DNA of 55,747 nt from Gloeocapsa sp. DLM2.Bin57 (GTDB lineage Bacteria; Cyanobacteriota; Cyanobacteriia; Cyanobacteriales; Gloeocapsaceae): the NCBI GenBank assembly GCA_007693955.1, contig RECR01000044.1, positions 1-55,747 on the forward strand, in the 5' to 3' direction. Below the pieces are notes generated by a model, which was given only the letters and a program-made list of their open reading frames with translations, was not told the DNA's origin and ran no database searches. Positions 39,024 through 47,774 of the stretch are shown piece after piece. The number at the start of each line of letters is the position of its first letter. Position 1 is the first letter of the stretch. Made by a program: the position numbers and the translations under genes.

Positions 39024-41060
39024 TTAGACTATGCTAAATACTAAGACAAAACCTAACACCCCTGCAAAGACAATGAGAGCGTAAAATTGAACGCGACCAT
39101 TTTCGAGGTATTTTAAGGTTTCACCACTGACTAGAGTTGCTAAACCGGTTAGATTAACCGCACCATCTACTACTCGATAGTCAACTTCGAGGATTTGTCT
39201 AGCTAAACGACGCAATCCTTTCACAAAAACGCGATCGTAAATATCGTCAAAGTACCATTTATGCAGAGATAAGTTGTACAGTGCGGGGAATTTAGCAGCG
39301 ATCGCCGCAGGATCTATTTTCTTACTTAGGTACATCAGAATCGCGATACTGATACCAATCAAAGAAATACCTACAGAACTACCCGCCATAATTATAAATT
39401 CGGTAGAATCAAAATGGTGAGCAGATGCGACGATTTCTTCTCCTGGGGCTGAAATAAACTCTTCAAAGACGTTAGCCCAAGGTTTACCCAACCAACCGAT
39501 TAAGAAAGAGGGAACGGCTAAAACTAGTAAAGGTAAAGCCATAGATAGGGGGGATTCGTGAGGACTTTCACTATGTCCATGGTCTGAGTGTTCATCTTCT
39601 TCGTGTAACTCAGCAACATTCATCGCTCCAGGTCCGAAAGCTGGCTGACCTAATACTACTTGACGCGCTGCTTGATCGTTACCGCGGAACTCTCCTTCAA
39701 AGGTTAAAAAGTACATACGGAACATATAAAAAGCCGTCATACCTGCGGTTAACCAACCTACTAACCATAAAACCGGATTAGCTGTAAAAGCTAGACCGAG
39801 GATTTCATCTTTAGACCAAAAACCCGCAAAAGGAGGAATACCACAGATAGCTAGATTACCGATGAGGAAAGTTAACCAGGTAATGGGCATAAATTTACGT
39901 AAACCCCCCATCACCCGCATATCTTGGGCTAGGTTAGGGTTATGTCCTACTACTGCTTCCATACCGTGGATAACCGAACCGGAACAGAGAAACAACATCG
40001 CTTTGAAGTAAGCGTGAGTCATCAGGTGGAATAAACCCGCGCTGTAAGCTCCAATCCCCATAGCCATCACCATATAGCCAAGTTGGGAAATAGTGGAATA
40101 GGCTAGACCTTTTTTGATGTCGTTTTGGGTTAAAGCGATGGTTGCTCCTAAAAAGGCGGTAAAACAACCTGTCCAAGCGATTAGAGTCATGACTGAAGGT
40201 AGATGTTCAAGCACTGGGTACATACGTGCTATTAAAAATACTCCCGCAGCTACCATAGTCGCGGCGTGAATCAACGCTGAAATAGGGGTAGGACCTTCCA
40301 TCGCGTCGGGTAACCACACCTGTAGGGGGAATTGGGCTGATTTGGCGACAGGACCGAGAAAGATTAAGATACCCAATAAGGCGGCTAAGCCTGGGGCTAA
40401 TGCACCTGAGTTGAGTAAACTTTCTAAGCGTTCACCAATTACACCAAATTCAAAGCTACCTGTTGCCCAATATAACCCTAGTATCCCGAGGAGTAAGCCA
40501 AAGTCTCCTACTCGGTTAGTAACAAAGGCTTTTTGACAAGCATCAGCTGCTGCAGGACGATCGTACCAGAAACCGATCAAGAGGTAGGAACACATCCCTA
40601 CTAATTCCCAAAAGATGTAAATCTGTACGAGGTTGGGGCTGACTACTAAACCTAGCATCGAAGCGCTAAAAATGCTCAAATAAGCGTAAAAACGCACGTA
40701 ACCAGGGTCATGAGCCATGTAACCATCTGTATAAATCATCACCAAAAAGGCTACAGTGGTGACAATTACTAACATCAGGGCACTTAAAGGGTCAATTGTA
40801 TAACCCATAGTGAGGTGAAAGTTTCCCGCTGATGCCCATTCTATAGTGCGTAAGTAGGTTTCGTGTCCTTGGATTTGACTCCATAACAACGCAAAAGATA
40901 GCACCATGGATGTGCCTGTTAGAAATACTACGAAAAATGCGTTTAATTGTCTTAAGTTACTGGTAAATTTGCCAAATGAAATTAATCCCATACCTACTAT
41001 AGTTGCACCAACAAGGGGTAAGACGGGGACTAACCAGGCGTATTGATAGAGTGACTCCAT
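39024..41060 (-). CDS. ndhF1: NDH-1 subunit NdhF1 (chain 5)
   Basis: 678 residues; the largest antiporter-like membrane subunit, with the long lateral helix at its C-terminus. Conserved features: IFWELVGMCSYLLIGFWYDRPAAADACQKAFVTNRVGDFGLLLG (with Glu and Lys for proton transfer), FPLQVWLPDAMEGPTPISALIHAATMVAAGVFLIAR, and THAYFKAMLFLCSGSVIHGM. A His/Asp/Glu-rich stretch (ELHEEDEHSDHGHSESPHES, near 490-510) lies in the linker and could bind metal. The length fits NdhF1, not the shorter NdhF3/F4 of CO2 uptake. Confidence 0.93.
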   Translation of the reverse strand: MESLYQYAWLVPVLPLVGATIVGMGLISFGKFTSNLRQLNAFFVVFLTGTSMVLSFALLWSQIQGHETYLRTIEWASAGNFHLTMGYTIDPLSALMLVIVTTVAFLVMIYTDGYMAHDPGYVRFYAYLSIFSASMLGLVVSPNLVQIYIFWELVGMCSYLLIGFWYDRPAAADACQKAFVTNRVGDFGLLLGILGLYWATGSFEFGVIGERLESLLNSGALAPGLAALLGILIFLGPVAKSAQFPLQVWLPDAMEGPTPISALIHAATMVAAGVFLIARMYPVLEHLPSVMTLIAWTGCFTAFLGATIALTQNDIKKGLAYSTISQLGYMVMAMGIGAYSAGLFHLMTHAYFKAMLFLCSGSVIHGMEAVVGHNPNLAQDMRVMGGLRKFMPITWLTFLIGNLAICGIPPFAGFWSKDEILGLAFTANPVLWLVGWLTAGMTAFYMFRMYFLTFEGEFRGNDQAARQVVLGQPAFGPGAMNVAELHEEDEHSDHGHSESPHESPLSMALPLLVLAVPSFLIGWLGKPWANVFEEFISAPGEEIVASAHHFDSTEFIIMAGSSVGISLIGISIAILMYLSKKIDPAAIAAKFPALYNLSLHKWYFDDIYDRVFVKGLRRLARQILEVDYRVVDGAVNLTGLATLVSGETLKYLENGRVQFYALIVFAGVLGFVLVFSIV

Positions 41061-41108
41061 TGTTATTTGTTAATTTAGACTTTTTGTTTTTTTTATTCTA
41101 CCCTCTAG

Positions 41109-42470
41109 CTAGACTTTGGTCGCGCGATTAACGCTTTCTTTTTCTGCTTGACGGACTTTTTTACCTTTCCAGAGTAACCGAATCGGACTCCCTGTGAACC
41201 CTAGTTGCCGACGAAATTGATGTTCTATATAACGTCGATAGTTTTCGCTAAAACGTTGAGGATCGTTGACAAATAGGGCGATGGTGGGTGGTCCACTGGT
41301 TACTTGTGTTCCGTAATAGATTTTACCTTGTTTTCCCTGACGACTGGTAGGGGGTGATTGACGGGCGATCGCTTCTTGGATAACTTCGTTAATTACTGCT
41401 GTACTAACGCGACGTTTATGTTCTGTGGCTGCTGTTTGCACTAATTCTAGGACTTTGGCGACTCTTTGACCTGTTTTAGCACTGACAAAAATCATTTCTG
41501 CCCAATCTAGATAGTAAAGCCTACTATTAATTAGTTCTTTATATTCGTAAATTGTGTAGGAGTCTTTCTCGATCGCGTCCCATTTGTTGATCACTAATAC
41601 TACTGCTTTACCTTCTTCTAGAATACGTCCTGCTAATTTTAAGTCTTGATCCGTTACTTCGTCTAAGGCGTCTAAAACCAATAGCACTACATCTGAACGA
41701 CGTATAGCTCTAAAGGCTCTATTAATACTAAAAAATTCTGCCCCATATTCGACGTTTTTCTTTTTACGAATTCCTGCGGTATCTATTAAACGGTAGATTT
41801 GTCCTTCTCTTTCGATAACGGTATCGATCGCGTCTCTGGTTGTTCCTGAGATGGGACTAACTATACAGCGATTTTCTCCTGTGAGACTATTAAATAAACT
41901 AGATTTTCCCACATTAGGTCTGCCCACGATCGCTATTTTGATTTCGGGGGTTTCTTCTATTTCTGTGGTAGTAGGGAGATAGGTTATTAACTCGTCTAGT
42001 AGTTCTCCTGTACCGTTTCCGTGTATGGCTGAAATTGGTATAGGCTCTCCTAATCCCAATTCCCAAAATTCCGCAGCTTGTAACATTCCACTAGTTTCGG
42101 ATTCACACTTATTCACTGCTACTAATACTGGTACAGACTGTTGACGTAACCAAGTGGCTATTTCTACATCTCCTGCGGTTATCCCTTCTTGCCCATTTAC
42201 TACCAAAATTGCTGCTGTAGCTTCATTGAGAGCTAACATCGTTTGTTCTCGTATTTGGGGGATAAATTCGCTATCATCAGAGAAGATTAAACCCCCTGTA
42301 TCCACTACGGTAAAGTCTCGATCTTGCCAAAAGGCTGTTTGATAAGTGCGATCGCGGGTTATTCCCGGTTGATCGTGCACGATCGCCTGTTTATCTTTAG
42401 CGAGACGATTTACTAGGGTAGATTTTCCCACATTGGGTCTGCCAATAATTGCTACTATAGGTAAAGACAT
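41109..42470 (-). CDS. der: Ribosome-assembly GTPase Der (EngA)
   Basis: 453 residues with two GTPase domains in tandem, unique to Der. The first has G1 [10 protein letters not shown] (about 10), DTGG and NKCE; the second has [10 protein letters not shown] (about 183), DTAGIRKK and NKWD. A C-terminal KH-like domain follows ([36 protein letters not shown]). It assists maturation of the 50S subunit. It is upstream of ndhF1 on the same strand (48-base gap). Bases 42471-42630 beyond its start hold no gene I can support. Confidence 0.97.
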   Translation of the reverse strand: MSLPIVAIIGRPNVGKSTLVNRLAKDKQAIVHDQPGITRDRTYQTAFWQDRDFTVVDTGGLIFSDDSEFIPQIREQTMLALNEATAAILVVNGQEGITAGDVEIATWLRQQSVPVLVAVNKCESETSGMLQAAEFWELGLGEPIPISAIHGNGTGELLDELITYLPTTTEIEETPEIKIAIVGRPNVGKSSLFNSLTGENRCIVSPISGTTRDAIDTVIEREGQIYRLIDTAGIRKKKNVEYGAEFFSINRAFRAIRRSDVVLLVLDALDEVTDQDLKLAGRILEEGKAVVLVINKWDAIEKDSYTIYEYKELINSRLYYLDWAEMIFVSAKTGQRVAKVLELVQTAATEHKRRVSTAVINEVIQEAIARQSPPTSRQGKQGKIYYGTQVTSGPPTIALFVNDPQRFSENYRRYIEHQFRRQLGFTGSPIRLLWKGKKVRQAEKESVNRATKV

Positions 42471-42630
42471 TGTTTTAAATTTTACAGAATTTTTTATATT
42501 TTTGTCCTTAACTATCTTAACTTATTTAGTGAGTACCGCATCCCTACAGGCAACGAAATACCCCACCTCGGATCTACTCATGGTTAAAAACCTACCCGAA
42601 GAAGGGGTGTTTCGCCAATCCAAAATAATC

Positions 42631-43209
42631 TTACCTACTTGGTTTTTTAGATCTACGTCTATACCAACCAAGCACACCTAAAATACCAAAACTAGCTAAC
42701 ATGGTAGTAGGTTCGGGAACAACTTCAAACTCAGCAGTACCAGTACCACTACCACCACCTTGTATATTATAAAATAGACTAGCTTGACCCACTTCTGTAA
42801 AACCAGGATTAAAAGTGAAGTCAAAAGTAACTGTACCCAATTGAGCATCTTCAACAGAGAATGATAGACCTAGTAAATCACCATCTAAATATAATACCTC
42901 AGGTCCACTAGGCATATCAGCTTCAGTAAAGGTTGCTGTATTGGGGGGAACTTCGGTATCAGTAAAAGTAATACTTAAAGAATCGACAGGGACAAAAACC
43001 TCGCCCATTGAACCTACAGGTTCATCAAAACTAAAAGTACCTGTATAAGTAGTACCGAGTAAATTTCCTGATTCTATACTACCATTGACACTTAGAGTGA
43101 GAGTTTGAGCTTGTGCGGGAGAGACTGTAGCTAGGGTTAACCCAACGGTAGCTACAGTAGCAGTTATTCCTACTAATTTATTAAACACGAGAGTTTGATT
43201 AGAAAGCAT
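42631..43209 (-). CDS. PEP-CTERM exported protein
   Basis: 192 residues. Signal peptide of about 34 residues (…ATVSPAQAQT), a beta-rich body with strand repeats and many Thr/Gly/Ser (GTTYTGTFSFDEPVG, GTVTFDFTFNPGF), a GGGSGTG linker, then a classic PEP-CTERM tail: VPEPTTMLASFGILGVLGWYRRRSKK. Proteins of this type are cut by exosortase and released or anchored at the surface, often with extracellular polysaccharide. The exosortase is not in this window. The body is not recognisable, so its role is unknown. Confidence 0.92.
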   Translation of the reverse strand: MLSNQTLVFNKLVGITATVATVGLTLATVSPAQAQTLTLSVNGSIESGNLLGTTYTGTFSFDEPVGSMGEVFVPVDSLSITFTDTEVPPNTATFTEADMPSGPEVLYLDGDLLGLSFSVEDAQLGTVTFDFTFNPGFTEVGQASLFYNIQGGGSGTGTAEFEVVPEPTTMLASFGILGVLGWYRRRSKKPSR

Positions 43210-43411
43210 AATAGCTCATTAGATAGTTAAATTTTCTGTCGCTAATATAGCAAGGAATCAGGGTTATTTCAACAGAGAAAAACACAAAGTTTAGTTAAAT
43301 TACCTTAATTTAGTGACATACTCCCACAGCGAATCAAAGATTATACTGTAAGCTTTTTTATTTCATCTGTGTAGCCAAAAAGTAAAAAGATGGATTATTT
43401 TTGCTCCAGAA
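43210..43411. other. Non-coding gap with a palindromic repeat
   Basis: Holds the repeat element at 43311-43358 and no open frame of note. It would contain the promoter of the PEP-CTERM gene, but no clear boxes were seen. Confidence 0.4.
43311..43358 (+). repeat. Palindromic element, copy A
   Basis: 42 of 48 bases match 55632-55679. The shared layout is TAGTGACATACTCC, a hairpin arm, the loop GAATCAAAGATTAT, the second arm, and GCTT(C/T)TT. In this copy the stem is imperfect (ACAG with CTGT at its centre). One pair changed on both sides relative to copy B: G29:C46 here against C:G there (positions 43329/43346 and 55650/55667), while other pairs are lost. The design resembles the terminal hairpins of IS200/IS605 elements. 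Confidence 0.8.
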
Positions 43412-43908
43412 ATGCAGAATCAGGCTGTATTAACTTTAGAGTTAGAAAATGATTTACGTAAAGCTATAGATAATCAAGAATTTTGCCTCTTTTATCAACC
43501 AATTATTTCTCTTTCTACGGGATTATTGACAGGTTTTGAAGCTTTGTTACGTTGGCAACATCCTACCCGTGGTTTAATTTATTCTCATACCTTTATTTCC
43601 CGAGCAGAAGAAACTGGGCTAATTAATCATTTGGGAAATTGGGTATTAAATGAAGCTTGTCGTCAGTTACAAGTCTGGTTAGAAGATTATCCCGAACTAT
43701 CTTGTTTAGATTTACATATTAATATTTCTCCTCTCCAGTTTAAACAGATAAATTTTATTGAATAGACACCAAACATATTTTTTTGCAAGAATTGGGTTGT
43801 AAGTTAGCACAAGGTTATTTGTTTTCCAAACCCGTTAATAGTCAAACAGCAACTGAGTTTTTCAGTCAACTAGATTACAACTGGTTAGATAAAATTAGTT
43901 ATAATTAA
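43412..43908 (+). pseudogene. Remnant of an EAL-domain (c-di-GMP phosphodiesterase) gene
   Basis: The first open part (43412-43765, 117 codons) encodes the start of an EAL domain: LRKAIDNQEFCLFYQPIISL, with the catalytic motif FEALLRWQHP and NISPLQF. It then meets a stop. In a different frame (43783-43908) the text resumes with LQELGCKLAQGYLFSKPV, the end of an EAL domain, and a short tail. The middle of the domain, roughly 130 residues with most metal-binding residues, is missing, as is any sensor or GGDEF part. This is an internal deletion with a frameshift, and no active enzyme can result. Confidence 0.85.
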
Positions 43909-44039
43909 ATATCAATTTAACAAATATCTAGCAAGTGTAACCAAGCTATCCCAATAGATAATTAACTTAACCAACATCTTAAAACTTATCTACCTAAAAC
44001 AGTTATAATAAAGATTAATTTTCATAAAAAGCTAGTAGT

Positions 44040-44672
44040 ATGACCTTAAATCAATTAACAGGAATTAATTTAGCTAAGATTTTAACAGTTTTACTATTAT
44101 TGGGTTACGCTCTAATTTACGGTATCTCTGATTTACGTCAGGTTATTTACTTAAGTCTTCACATCAGCTATTGTTTGTGGTGGTTGGTGGAACAATGGTT
44201 TTTCCCTCCGAGAAGTGAACAAATATTTCAGGAAAAAATTACTATTGTAGAATTAATCTTGATTTTACTAGTTGTAGGTGTGTTTTACAGTTTGCCAGGT
44301 TATTTAGCTTTTCGTAATCCTCTAGGGATATCTTATTTGAGTGTAGCTATAGCTTTACCTGTCTATATTTTTGGTAGTTTAATCAATGCAGTAGCAGATA
44401 CTCAGAAGTTAATCGCTAAAGAAATGGGTGCGGGTTTAGTAAAAGATAATATCTGGCGTTTTTCGCGAAATATTAACTATTTTGGAGATTTAGGACGTTA
44501 TCTAAGCTTTTGTATAATATCAGGTTCGTGGTGGTCATATATTTTACCCCTATCCATCGCTATCCTCTATTATCAAAGAATTAAACAAAAAGAAGCTACT
44601 ATGACAGAGAAATACCCAGATTATCCAGAATATCAAGAAAAGAGTGCAAATTTGATTCCTTATATTTGGTAA
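44040..44672 (+). CDS. DUF1295 / isoprenylcysteine methyltransferase-like membrane protein
   Basis: 210 residues with about six membrane helices. The C-terminal WRFSRNINYFGDLGRYLSF has the Trp-Arg-x-Ser-Arg-x-x-x-Tyr-Phe-Gly cofactor motif of the DUF1295/steroid 5-alpha-reductase/ICMT group, except that Asn replaces the usual His before the Asn-Tyr pair (RNINYFG instead of RHPNYFG). EKYPDYPEYQEKSANLIPYIW is a normal end for this family. It may be an NADPH-dependent reductase or methyltransferase acting on a lipid; substrate unknown. It lies 3 bases before nadD on the same strand. Confidence 0.75.
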   Translation: MTLNQLTGINLAKILTVLLLLGYALIYGISDLRQVIYLSLHISYCLWWLVEQWFFPPRSEQIFQEKITIVELILILLVVGVFYSLPGYLAFRNPLGISYLSVAIALPVYIFGSLINAVADTQKLIAKEMGAGLVKDNIWRFSRNINYFGDLGRYLSFCIISGSWWSYILPLSIAILYYQRIKQKEATMTEKYPDYPEYQEKSANLIPYIW

Positions 44673-44675
44673 AAA

Positions 44676-45266
44676 ATGTCGGAAAATCAACCCAAAAGCC
44701 TAAAAATAGCCCTATTTGGTACAAGTGCAGATCCACCAACAGCCGGACATCAGGGGATTCTCACTGGATTAACCCAAAATTACGATCTAGTAGCTGTATG
44801 GGCTTCAGATAACCCCTTCAAACAACATCAAGCTGATTTAGTAGAACGTCAAAAAATGTTAGGCTTGTTAATAGGGGAAATAGCTAATTCAGACAAGATT
44901 ATCCTCAAAGAAGAACTAAGCGATCGCCGTAGTCTCAATAGTCTCAAGCAAGCTAAACAGATTTGGGGAGAACAAGCAGAATATACTATAGTAATAGGCT
45001 CAGATTTAGTGGAACAGATCAGGAGTTGGTATAAAATCGAGGAGTTACTCACACAAGTTAAGATTCTGATTATACCTCGTCAAGGGTATGCTCTAGAGAA
45101 TCCATCTTTAAGTAAGTTGGGTAATTTAGGGGGGAAATACGCGATCGCCAATTTTGCTGTTCCCGACATCTCCTCCACTAACTACCGTGAAAAGGGAGAC
45201 CAAACTATGCTAACAGAAGCTGTAGCTAATTATATCAACCAGAAGGGATTATATCAGCAGTTGTGA
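44676..45266 (+). CDS. nadD: Nicotinate-nucleotide adenylyltransferase
   Basis: 196 residues. The cytidylyltransferase-like fold is marked by IALFGTSADPPTAGHQGIL (the G-T/G-x-x-D-P-x-x-x-G-H nucleotide site) and the C-terminal DISSTNYREK (S-S-T-x-[IY]-R motif, here SSTNYR). It joins ATP and nicotinate mononucleotide to make deamido-NAD+. The next gene encodes an NrtR-like regulator and overlaps it by 4 bases (GTGA), consistent with local control of NAD synthesis. Confidence 0.9.
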   Translation: MSENQPKSLKIALFGTSADPPTAGHQGILTGLTQNYDLVAVWASDNPFKQHQADLVERQKMLGLLIGEIANSDKIILKEELSDRRSLNSLKQAKQIWGEQAEYTIVIGSDLVEQIRSWYKIEELLTQVKILIIPRQGYALENPSLSKLGNLGGKYAIANFAVPDISSTNYREKGDQTMLTEAVANYINQKGLYQQL

Positions 45267-45970
45267 GTCAACCACTAGCAGACTTTAAAGTTGGAGTTGA
45301 TAACGTTATTTTCTCCATCGACAATAACACTAATCGTCTTTTAGTACTCTTAGTCAAGAGACGAGAAGAGCCTTTTTTAGGGAAATGGAGTTTACCAGGA
45401 AGTTTAGTACGTCAGGGAGAATCTTTAGAAGAAACAGCTTATCGGACTTTAGCTGAAAAAATTATCGTCAATAACCTTTATCTAGAACAATTATATACCT
45501 TTGGTGGACCAAACCGCGATCCACGAGAATCACCCGCTAGTTTTGGTTGTCGTTATCTTTCGGTGAGTTATTTTGCTTTAGTCAGATATCCCGAAGCTAA
45601 ACTACTCACACCTTTTAATCAATATAGCAGTTGGCACGAAGTCAAAAAAGTCCCCCAATTAGCTTTTGATCACAATGAGATGATCACCTACGGTTATCAA
45701 CGTTTGCGTAATAAACTCGAATATAGTCCCATCGCTTTTGAAGTTTTACCAGAAGTATTTACACTCAATGATTTATACCAATTTTATAGTACCGTGATGG
45801 GGGAAAATTTTGCTGATTATTCCAATTTTCGCAGTCGTTTACTGAAATTAGGCTTTTTACTCGATACTGGTGAGAAAACCTCACGTGGGGCCGGAAGACC
45901 GGCTACTCTCTACCGTTTTGACGCGGAAGCTTTTGCACCTTTACAGGATAAACCTCTGGTTTTTATATAG
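45263..45970 (+). CDS. nrtR: NrtR-type NAD metabolism regulator (Nudix-like plus winged helix)
   Basis: 235 residues starting at GTG 45263 inside the end of nadD. Nudix-like domain (about 8-150), then a winged-helix DNA-binding domain (about 155-230, FTLNDLYQFYSTVMGENFADYSNFRSRLLKLGFL). The Nudix box is degenerate: Ser replaces the first Gly (PGSLVRQGE) and the catalytic REUxEE reads RTLAEK, with two Glu lost. It should therefore bind ADP-ribose-like signals without cutting them, as expected of NrtR repressors. The winged helix contains RGAGRPATLYRFD. Coupling to nadD fits self-contained control of NAD synthesis. Transcription target sites were not located. Confidence 0.88.
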   Translation: MSQPLADFKVGVDNVIFSIDNNTNRLLVLLVKRREEPFLGKWSLPGSLVRQGESLEETAYRTLAEKIIVNNLYLEQLYTFGGPNRDPRESPASFGCRYLSVSYFALVRYPEAKLLTPFNQYSSWHEVKKVPQLAFDHNEMITYGYQRLRNKLEYSPIAFEVLPEVFTLNDLYQFYSTVMGENFADYSNFRSRLLKLGFLLDTGEKTSRGAGRPATLYRFDAEAFAPLQDKPLVFI

Positions 45971-45971
45971 A

Positions 45972-46856
45972 ATGCTAGGTTTTTTGAACTTAAATAAACC
46001 CTCGGGTTGGACTTCTCATGATTGTGTAGCGAAAGTGAGAAGGTTGTTAGGATTAAAAAAAGTAGGACATGGGGGAACATTAGATCCTCTTGCTACGGGA
46101 GTGTTACCAATAGCCGTAGGTAAAGCGACTCGGTTATTAAATTTTTTACCTCCTGATAAAGCTTATCGCGCCAGAATCCGTTTTGGAGTGCGTACAACTA
46201 CTGATGATTTAGAGGGAGAAGTAATTAGTCAAAACCCCCCAATCGGGTTAACCTTAAGTGATATTCGGGCTAAATTACCTGATTTTAAAGGAGAAATCCC
46301 ACAAATCCCCCCAGCTTATAGCGCTATTTCTGTAGGTGGGAAAAGATTATATGAATTAGCTAGAAAAGGTGAACAAGTAGAAGTACCCACCAGAACAGTA
46401 TTTATTGAGGATATAGAGATATTGGGTTGGTATCCCGGGATTTATCCTGAATTAGAAGTGGCGATCGCTTGTGGAGGAGGAACTTATATTAGGGCGATCG
46501 CTAGGGATTTAGGTGCTAGTATGAATATAGAAGCTACTTTAGCTAGTTTAACTCGTACCCGTAGTTGTGGTTTCTCTCTAGAAGATAGTTTAACTCTAGA
46601 AGATCTAGAATCTCAACTGCAACAGGGTACTTTTAATTTGATTCCTCCCTTAGTCGCTTTACAACACTTAGAAAAGATTACCCTGACTCCAGAATTAACC
46701 CAAAATTGGTATCAAGGACAAAAAATCAGACTTAATCTCACTGTTGGTGAGGAAAAATCTGATTTAGTAGTCACCAACTCAGTAGGAGAATTTCTCGGAA
46801 TTGGTAGTTTAATAGAAGAAGTATTAAAGCCAAAAATAGTTTATCTTAATGCTTAA
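45972..46856 (+). CDS. truB: tRNA pseudouridine(55) synthase
   Basis: 294 residues from ATG 45972, one base after the nrtR stop; the open frame runs further upstream only by overlapping nrtR. It converts U55 of the T-loop to pseudouridine. N-terminal FLNLNKPSGWTSHDCVAKVRRLLGLKKVGHGGTLDPLATGVL has the catalytic Asp38; YRARIRFGVRTTTDDLEG, and PPAYSAISVGGKRLYELARKGE, are family blocks. The C-terminal PUA-like part (LTVGEEKSDLVVTNSVGEFLGIGSL) is present. Overlap with cobM is 8 bases. Confidence 0.95.
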   Translation: MLGFLNLNKPSGWTSHDCVAKVRRLLGLKKVGHGGTLDPLATGVLPIAVGKATRLLNFLPPDKAYRARIRFGVRTTTDDLEGEVISQNPPIGLTLSDIRAKLPDFKGEIPQIPPAYSAISVGGKRLYELARKGEQVEVPTRTVFIEDIEILGWYPGIYPELEVAIACGGGTYIRAIARDLGASMNIEATLASLTRTRSCGFSLEDSLTLEDLESQLQQGTFNLIPPLVALQHLEKITLTPELTQNWYQGQKIRLNLTVGEEKSDLVVTNSVGEFLGIGSLIEEVLKPKIVYLNA

Positions 46857-47628
46857 TCCCAAAGTTTATCTCATCGGTGCAGGTTCAGGTGATCCAGAAT
46901 TATTAACCGTCAAAGCTCAAAAAATCATCACTCAAGCTGATGTTATACTCTACGCTGATTCTCTAGTACCTAAACAGATTTTACAGGATGTCCGCCCCGA
47001 TGCCGAGTTAATCGCTACAGCTAATCTCACCCTAGAGAAGATTATACCCCTAATGATTGAAAGATATCGAGCTGATTTAGCGGTTGTGCGTCTCCATTCG
47101 GGAGATTTAACCCTTTATAGCGCGATTCACGAGCAAATCCAAGCTTTAGTTAAAGCTGACGTACCTTTTGAACTAGTTCCAGGGATTAGCGCTTTTCAAG
47201 CAGCAGCAGCCCAATTAGGGGTAGAATTAACTATACCTGATCTAGTACAAACGATCATTTTAACTCGTATTAGTGGTAACGCTTCTAGCGTACCACCCCA
47301 AGAAGAATTAGCTAGTTTAGCAGCTCATCAAGCTAGTTTATGTTTATATCTTGCTGCACGTCACGTAGAAACAGCTCAAGCAAAACTCTTAGAACATTAT
47401 CCCCCTGATACACCAGTAGCTGTGTGTTTCCGTGTGGGTTGGCCTGATGAACAGATATGGGTTGTTCCTTTAACAGAAATGGCTAGTTTAACTAGGAGTG
47501 AAAAATTAGTTCGTACCACTATGTATATTATTAGTCCAGCTTTGCGCACTAGACAAGAACAATTAGAAACGCGATCGCGTCTCTATCACCCTGAACATAC
47601 TCATATCTTTCGTCCTCGTCAGGATTGA
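46849..47628 (+). CDS. cobM: Precorrin-4 C11-methyltransferase
   Basis: 259 residues; an SAM-dependent corrin methyltransferase of the TP methylase fold acting in cobalamin synthesis. N-terminal VYLIGAGSGDPELLTVKAQKII is the SAM loop; ADVILYADSLVP, VRLHSGDLTLYSAIHEQIQAL, and FELVPGISAFQAAAAQLGVELTIPDLVQTIILTRISGN identify the CobM/CbiF branch. The length is normal. The start ATG overlaps the end of truB, so it is probably the last gene of the nadD-nrtR-truB-cobM run. No other cob genes are nearby. Confidence 0.9.
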   Translation: MLNPKVYLIGAGSGDPELLTVKAQKIITQADVILYADSLVPKQILQDVRPDAELIATANLTLEKIIPLMIERYRADLAVVRLHSGDLTLYSAIHEQIQALVKADVPFELVPGISAFQAAAAQLGVELTIPDLVQTIILTRISGNASSVPPQEELASLAAHQASLCLYLAARHVETAQAKLLEHYPPDTPVAVCFRVGWPDEQIWVVPLTEMASLTRSEKLVRTTMYIISPALRTRQEQLETRSRLYHPEHTHIFRPRQD

Positions 47629-47774
47629 GGTGCCAAGGGGATAAGAGGTAATACCAGATCCTGTTCTAAAAACATACTTATTTGTGAGGTAAAGCAACAG
47701 GCAATAGGGAGTGGAGTATATTATATAGAAATAATAACACCTAAAACCTAACACCTAAGTATAAATGTATCAGA
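47629..47774. other. Gap between convergent genes with an AANNCCT array
   Basis: Three heptamers, AACACCT, AAAACCT and AACACCT (47736-47756), repeat the motif of the array at 19765-19813. No terminator hairpin is clear. Confidence 0.6.

Noticed and set aside
44040-44672. Assignment as a true isoprenylcysteine methyltransferase
   Set aside because: Only the shared cofactor motif is visible, and it has a changed residue; the broader DUF1295-like label is safer.
47563-47754. Minus-strand open frame of 63 codons after cobM
   Set aside because: It runs over the cobM end and the heptamer array, with biased composition; not a gene.
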